NCBI GenBank assembly: GCA_001970855.1
Contig: LSSN01000354.1
Span: forward strand, 1-24,679
Length of the DNA stretch: 24,679 nt
Direction: 5' to 3'
Source: Smittium culicis
Lineage: Eukaryota; Kickxellomycota; Harpellomycetes; Harpellales; Legeriomycetaceae
Part shown: positions 20,107-24,679 of the stretch, in pieces
Layout of the letters: every line of letters begins with the position of its first letter
Numbering within the stretch: position 1 is the first letter of the stretch
The notes under the pieces: generated by a model
Databases searched by the model: none
Seen by the model: only the letters and a program-made list of their open reading frames with translations
What the model was told of the DNA's origin: nothing
Translations under genes and position numbers: made by a program

Positions 20107-20303
20107 CTAACCCTTTCCCGGGCGGTAGACTATTTTTGGATGGCCAAATAAAGCCAAGCGCGTTCAATGAAAATCGATTAATTCCTAGGCTTCAAGAAAT
20201 ATAAATATATTTTAAAATAAAAACAAATAGTAAACTTGCTTAAAAATCATGTACTAATCATAAATGTAATTTTTTTATAATGAGTTGAACAAATAAGGGT
20301 TAA
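20107..20303 (-). mobile_element. TTAA-type MITE (197 bp)
   Basis: It begins CTAACCCTTTCCCGGGCGGT and ends GAGTTGAACAAATAAGGGTT AA. The left CTAA is shared with the preceding end-B fragment. The right terminus has decayed (AATAAGGG for GGAAAGGG). Confidence 0.82.
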
Positions 20304-20701
20304 TTGATAAAGTTCAACTCTTCAAAAGAATCTCATATAAATCTAAAAATGAACTAGACCAATGACATCAAGGCACGGAGGCAATTAGCCGCCAGATGAT
20401 CTTGTAATTATTTTATTGTATATTTAGTTTTATTTATTTTGGCCACTAGAATTTTAATAAAGTCAGTATTTAAAAAAAAAAAATTGTATTAAAAATGTTA
20501 TTAGTAAGCTCCGACTTCGTTCGACTTATTATTTTCAAGTGAAATTTTTTTTAGGGTTAAAGTGTTTCTAAAAAAAATGCTCAATTTGAAAAAGTCACTT
20601 ATGTGCCTTCAATATATATCTATACCTTAATTATCTTGTGTATATATATCAACTCAATTACTATCCTCTATTCGGCCTTGAAACTGAAATATATAAATAA
20701 A
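20304..20701. other. Upstream region of the Zn2Cys6 gene
   Basis: AT-rich DNA between the last MITE and the regulator's first ATG. The regulator's frame stays open back to 20603, but only through GTG, so this part is taken as 5' leader. No other element is visible. Confidence 0.4.
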
Positions 20702-23119
20702 ATGAAATCTCATAACAAATATACCACTCACCTAACCCCGTTCAAAACTGCGAAAAAAGGCGAAACTTTTTATTCGTGCACAGTTTGCCGAAATAGAAAA
20801 ATTAAGTGCGATGGTGTGCGACCTGCTTGCGGCATTTGTATACTGAATGACAGATCATGTAATTATCAAGAAAATGTAGCGATAAATGAAGTAACTGAAG
20901 AAATCGAAAAAATTAACAAAAAACTATTCAGAATACATTCTTTACTGAAATACATTAACTTTATATCAAAAACAAAAAATATAAGATTTTCTTCTAAAAC
21001 CATCCAAGAATACGCTAAATTAAACAAATGCTTACTAGTTCTACTTAATTTAAAAAAGGAATTCAATGATATTCGTACACATGATTCTTCGCATAAATTC
21101 GAACAACAATTTGAAATTTCAAGAAAGAAAAATGATTGCTATAAAAATATTATAAATCCCTCCGAAACAATAGACTCTGAAATAAATGAACTTATGCCCA
21201 GTTGTGTGCTGGAATTCGGCCTCCTTGATATCGAAGATGATATTATTATAAAGGTATTCGAACAAATACCTAAATATTACACTGTTTCAACCATTTTCAG
21301 CAAAGATTATTTCATATCTCGCCTCAAAAATAAAACTTTACCTGCGCATATGAAATTCGGCATTCTTGCAATCGGCTCCAAGATACTCGATGATCTCAAA
21401 ATCTTCAATAATCACATATATATGTGTGGCTCTATTTATGCCGAAAAAGCATTTGAAATACTTTCCGAAGACCTGATGAATCCTACTGTAGACAAAATTT
21501 TCTCCATGCTGGCTTTAGTTATACACTATTATTCTACATCAAATTTAAAAAGAGCTTTGTTTCTTTCAGATATATCTACAAAATACGCCTACATGCTAAA
21601 GATGAATGTATTAGATACACCAAGCTATAAAAGACCTAAATCAATTGAAGAATGGATTTCATTGGAGTTTAAAAGAAGATTGTGGTGGGTTATTTACTTA
21701 AGAAATGTTCTCATTTCATTAGGAGCTGGTACTATTAACAGAACTCAATATAAAGATATATCCACTAATTTACCATCGCACGACCATTATTTCAATGAAT
21801 ACAACTCTGACCCTTCTTTAAAAAATTACAACTTTGACTTTTCATCATTACATATCAAGGATGAGGAAAGAGACAAAAGAGATGTACATTATATATTAAT
21901 CAAAGCATATATTGAACTTGGAATCGCCTCTGATTTCTTAAATAAAACAAGACTTAATTTGATAAATACATCCTATCAATACCATCTTCAACAATCGTAC
22001 ATAAATAAGAGAATTCAAAAGTTTGAGGACTTTCTATTATCTCATTGCTCATACCTTGATTTTGACCAGGTTAAATTTACTCCTCAATGCACCGCCTCAT
22101 ATGCATTTAAGAACAAAGACTTTGTCTATTTTTTTATAAGTTTATATTTCGTTCTAGTATCTAAAATACTTATTAATATGATTGATATCGTTCCTTACAG
22201 CCTCAATCCTGCTCAGCTGATAAGGTCCAAATATGCAAAGGAAATTTGTATCGACAACTCGATTAAAATGATGGCACTTATAAAATGGACAATGGGCTCT
22301 ACAAAACCTCCCTTCCTTAACATGAATATACTTTTTTCTTTAGATACGTGTAGTAATATTTTATTAAATGCATTGAAGATCCATGATCACCCCAAAATCG
22401 GAGCGATAAAAGAATCCTTTAAATTTGTTTTTGAAGTTTTAAAAGATTGTGAATCAACTGTTCAGTATACGCATGTAAACGAAAAAGCTGTCAAAACCAA
22501 CATTAATTTACATCAAAAATCTATAACTCAGAACAAAAGATTTTTACATCATTTCCCTGAATTAAAATTATCTCAAGTTACTAAGGACGATATTAATTTA
22601 TGGTATGTAAAGCCCACTACTTCCACAGTGGTATACAATTGCTGTTCGATAAATAGCAACAGCCCTGAATACAATTATTTATTTATGAAAAACTGGTCCA
22701 ACAGTCCTATAATGTTAACTAGAAGTTTAATTTACTCAAAGCCCAGTCTAATTCATAAAACTGGAGCTAGCCACAAAAATATTTTATCATGCTCAAATAT
22801 TCCACTGAGTTCTGATTGCAATAATATCAACTATAATTATAACACCAATTCGTTATCTAGAAGCATTCCCTTTCAACAACAATTTTCGGATAACGAAATT
22901 AAATCTCCATCAAATTATTTTATATATAATGTTAGCGGCCATTCATTGTTTCCAAATAATCCAATCTTTGGAAATTCGTATATCGAACAAAATCAAAATA
23001 ACCCCCAGAAAAATAATGCTTATCAGCATTCTAATGACAAAAATTCAAATACTAAACAAAAAGTAAATTGTTTAAATTTTCAGGAATCTGATTTGTTAGA
23101 GTCTCGAAATATGCGATAG
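20702..23119 (+). CDS. Zn2Cys6 fungal-type transcription factor (805 aa)
   Basis: This encodes a nuclear DNA-binding regulator. The start is the first ATG at 20702; the frame extends 33 codons upstream but without ATG. Residues 26-53 form a complete binuclear zinc cluster, C-x2-C-x6-C-x6-C-x2-C-x6-C (CTVCRNRKIKCDGVRPACGI then CILNDRSC), preceded by a basic stretch. A helical, possibly dimerising segment follows (about residues 60-110). The Fungal_trans middle homology region runs from about residue 185 to 350, with FSKDYFISRL, AEKAFEILSEDL and the signature RRLWW at 325-329. The C-terminal 150 residues are rich in Asn, Ser and Gln, a typical low-complexity activation or flexible region. It ends in TAG. 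No intron is needed. MITEs flank it on both sides. The target genes cannot be deduced from sequence. Confidence 0.93.
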   Translation: MKSHNKYTTHLTPFKTAKKGETFYSCTVCRNRKIKCDGVRPACGICILNDRSCNYQENVAINEVTEEIEKINKKLFRIHSLLKYINFISKTKNIRFSSKTIQEYAKLNKCLLVLLNLKKEFNDIRTHDSSHKFEQQFEISRKKNDCYKNIINPSETIDSEINELMPSCVLEFGLLDIEDDIIIKVFEQIPKYYTVSTIFSKDYFISRLKNKTLPAHMKFGILAIGSKILDDLKIFNNHIYMCGSIYAEKAFEILSEDLMNPTVDKIFSMLALVIHYYSTSNLKRALFLSDISTKYAYMLKMNVLDTPSYKRPKSIEEWISLEFKRRLWWVIYLRNVLISLGAGTINRTQYKDISTNLPSHDHYFNEYNSDPSLKNYNFDFSSLHIKDEERDKRDVHYILIKAYIELGIASDFLNKTRLNLINTSYQYHLQQSYINKRIQKFEDFLLSHCSYLDFDQVKFTPQCTASYAFKNKDFVYFFISLYFVLVSKILINMIDIVPYSLNPAQLIRSKYAKEICIDNSIKMMALIKWTMGSTKPPFLNMNILFSLDTCSNILLNALKIHDHPKIGAIKESFKFVFEVLKDCESTVQYTHVNEKAVKTNINLHQKSITQNKRFLHHFPELKLSQVTKDDINLWYVKPTTSTVVYNCCSINSNSPEYNYLFMKNWSNSPIMLTRSLIYSKPSLIHKTGASHKNILSCSNIPLSSDCNNINYNYNTNSLSRSIPFQQQFSDNEIKSPSNYFIYNVSGHSLFPNNPIFGNSYIEQNQNNPQKNNAYQHSNDKNSNTKQKVNCLNFQESDLLESRNMR

Positions 23120-23254
23120 TATCATTAAATTGCCCTTCAACTACATTTGCAATGTGCGATTAACAGAGCTTAAATTTAAACAAGAATAAAATAAATTGTA
23201 TATAATTTTCATTAAGGCGAACCTTCCCCCCCCCGTTTGCCCGTAGCTTCGCTT

Positions 23255-23440
23255 TTAACCCTTTAACAGGTGGAAATCTGTTTTTTGATATTCCAAATCT
23301 GGCCAGTTGGATTTTATACAATTATTTAATACCAAGGCTCGTTTAAACTCTTGATGTCATATTTTTTTAACAATTAAAACTTTTGACTAAAAAAAATATA
23401 AAAATAGAGCATACTTGCGAATTTTTCTTGAAAGGGTTAA
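23255..23440 (-). mobile_element. TTAA-type MITE, divergent copy (186 bp)
   Basis: It begins TTAACCCTTTAACAGGTGGA and ends TTTTCTTGAAAGGGTTAA. The ends match, but the interior shows only weak similarity to the copies at 18-20 kb, so it is an older copy or a related subfamily. Confidence 0.7.
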
Positions 23441-23545
23441 CCTATCCCCGTCCAACGCTTTTAAAAAAGCGAGTATATAGACTCTTTTATGATTTATAAC
23501 AAATTTGTTATTTGCTGATATTCAACAATAAAACGATAATTAGAA
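23437..23545 (+). mobile_element. TTAA-type MITE, right-truncated
   Basis: It shares TTAA with the preceding copy and continues CCTATCCCCGTCCAACGCTT, then TTATGATTTATAACAAATTT and GTTATTTGCTG. The match fades around 23545 and no end B follows. Confidence 0.68.
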
Positions 23546-23661
23546 TGAATCTTATAACCAAATAATTTGTATTCATGAATAATTAGATAATTTGAATGAC
23601 TCTTTGAACTTTATTATTTATATTCAAAATAATCGACTAAACTTTGCAGATATTAAACGGT

Positions 23662-23826
23662 TCAATTTCGCGCAAGTAACAATGCTGATACAGCTGTGCT
23701 TACACTTACTAGCAACTTTGAGCGTATATTTTTTTTTAAAGATTTAGAATTACTATCATTCTGGTGCCTTGACTGTGAATTAGATACTTGATAAATTGGT
23801 TGCAAACTTTGATTTAATTTAGTCAT
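23662..23826 (-). CDS. Possible 54-aa small protein
   Basis: ATG at 23826 opens 54 codons to TGA. The N-terminal half is polar, rich in Gln, Ser and Asn. It is followed by KKNIRSK and a hydrophobic segment LLVSVSTAVSALLLA, as in small tail-anchored proteins. A GTAAGT word inside the hydrophobic stretch could also be a splice donor, making this a first exon. No family is recognised. The ORF may be chance in AT-rich DNA. Confidence 0.22.
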   Translation of the reverse strand: MTKLNQSLQPIYQVSNSQSRHQNDSNSKSLKKNIRSKLLVSVSTAVSALLLARN

Positions 23827-24419
23827 TTTTAATTTTTAATACAATTATATAATTTAGCTTATTAGCCCTTATAAATTTATTTTTTTAAAAGACGTATAGA
23901 TTTACCCAACCTAAAATGAATTAATAAACAAAGATTGGAATATCTACAGAGAAATTAGCAAGTAATTTTTCACAATTATCAAAGTAAAAAAAGTCCTAAT
24001 TTTTTTAAAGTTTAAAGATCACCTCAGTTTATAGATAAATAGAAAAAAATACTCTCTCGCTCTCTTAGAAAAGTTTTTCTTGGGCGAGCCAATAGGATTA
24101 GAGAATCTATAAAATTTTATTTCTTATCTCTATTCACTTTTTTTTACGCCCTTAATAAATAAAATTGACTATAACCATCGAACACGTAGTCTATCGACTT
24201 TAACTTACTAATACAACTTTGTTGACCTTGCCAAGAGCTACATTTTGGTACAAGCTTGGTCTCTGTAGACAAAGTTTAACTATTGCAATAAAATTGTAAG
24301 TGCCCAAGTTTGGAGCACGGTTTTAATTAGCCAAATCGAGAAAAAAAAAGTACGCAAATCGCCGAATTTAACGAATTTGATTATTTCGACTAATTTGCGA
24401 CACAAAAAAAAGCCTGCAC
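23827..24419. other. AT-rich intergenic region, nothing recognised
   Basis: No ORF, MITE end or RNA gene was recognised. TCTCTCGCTCTCTTAG near 24054 and scattered A and T runs are the only notable words. Confidence 0.35.
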
Positions 24420-24525
24420 AAAAAAAATAAAAAATAAAAAATAAAAAATAAAAAATAAAAAATAAAAAATAAAAAATAAAAAATAAAAAATAAAAAATAA
24501 AAAATAAAAAATAAAAAATAAAAAA
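24420..24525. repeat. Heptanucleotide microsatellite (AAAAAAT), about 15 copies
   Basis: An essentially perfect tandem array of the 7-mer AAAAAAT spans about 105 bp. It ends about 35 bp before the ATG at 24559. Both long minus-strand open frames here (repeating FIFYFLF) are translations of the array and are not genes. An A-rich tract at this distance could act as a nucleosome-excluding promoter element, which is inference. Confidence 0.9.
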
Positions 24526-24558
24526 CAAAGCAAAAAAAACACCCCAATTTACTCAAGT

Positions 24559-24679
24559 ATGGTCATTAGAAAGCCCATAAAACGTGCTAGATCACTGTTT
24601 AGTGATATCGTTAAGGGGGATGACCCTGAATACGCTAATAAAGCTGAATTAACCAGCACAAACGTTAATTCCACCAGTG
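24559..24679 (+). CDS. 5' end of an unidentified gene, cut by the window edge
   Basis: ATG at 24559 opens 40 codons with no stop before the window ends. The visible start, MVIRKPIKRARSLFSDIVKG, is basic and then turns acidic (DDPEYANKAEL). Base composition rises in G+C relative to upstream, as at the other gene starts here. No family can be named from this length. The basic start might be a nuclear-localisation sequence. Confidence 0.5.
   Translation, partial: MVIRKPIKRARSLFSDIVKGDDPEYANKAELTSTNVNSTS

Noticed and set aside
17100..20303. CRISPR-like array, because of regularly recurring TTAACCCTTTCCCG words
   Set aside because: The words are termini of about 197-bp elements in both orientations, with no constant-length unique spacers, and the genome is eukaryotic.
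20603..20701. N-terminal hydrophobic extension (signal anchor) of the Zn2Cys6 protein
   Set aside because: The extension has no ATG (it opens with GTG); a membrane anchor ahead of a zinc cluster is implausible, and ATG 20702 is well placed.
24280..24556. Minus-strand proteins with FIFYFLF repeats
   Set aside because: Pure translation of the A6T microsatellite.

Overview
The window looks like the nuclear genome of an AT-rich fungus. It carries a mitochondrial-type acetolactate synthase gene with a spliceosomal intron, a Zn2Cys6 transcription factor (a class largely confined to fungi), short GT-AG introns, and long AT-rich spacers. Two genes of animal-like character, an Integrator INTS7 homologue and a UPF0415/C7orf25 (DUF1308) homologue, together with a DIRS retrotransposon, point to an early-diverging lineage rather than Dikarya. 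A Kickxellomycotina/Harpellales-like genome would fit, but this is inference and no marker gene in the window proves it.

Layout. 1-970 has no supported gene. 971-2917 (+) is the DUF1308 gene with several exons. 3313-3556 (+) is a possible 61-residue membrane-protein gene hidden by a 58-nt intron. 4944-7077 (+) is acetolactate synthase (ILV2-type) in two exons. 7742-11703 (-) is the INTS7 homologue, rebuilt here from four exons and convergent with ILV2. 12078-16988 is a nearly complete but inactivated DIRS-like tyrosine-recombinase retrotransposon: inverted terminal repeats, gag-like ORF, RT/RNase H ORF, YR ORF and an internal complementary region. It contains a 470-N assembly gap that is probably spurious. 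16989-20303 holds almost no genes and is filled with intact, nested and truncated copies of a roughly 197-bp element with TTAA target sites and CCCTTTCCCG terminal inverted repeats (piggyBac-type MITE). The DIRS element itself sits inside one copy. 20702-23119 (+) is a Zn2Cys6 regulator, followed by two more MITE copies. 24420-24525 is an A6T heptamer microsatellite, and a new ORF opens at 24559 and runs off the window.

The genes are unrelated housekeeping or regulatory genes (branched-chain amino-acid synthesis, RNA processing, transcription), with no operon logic. The strongest points are the fungal INTS7 gene, the nested-insertion proof of TTAA targeting by the MITE family, the DIRS terminal/internal repeat architecture with several inactivating lesions, and the inverted-repeat structure around the false gap.
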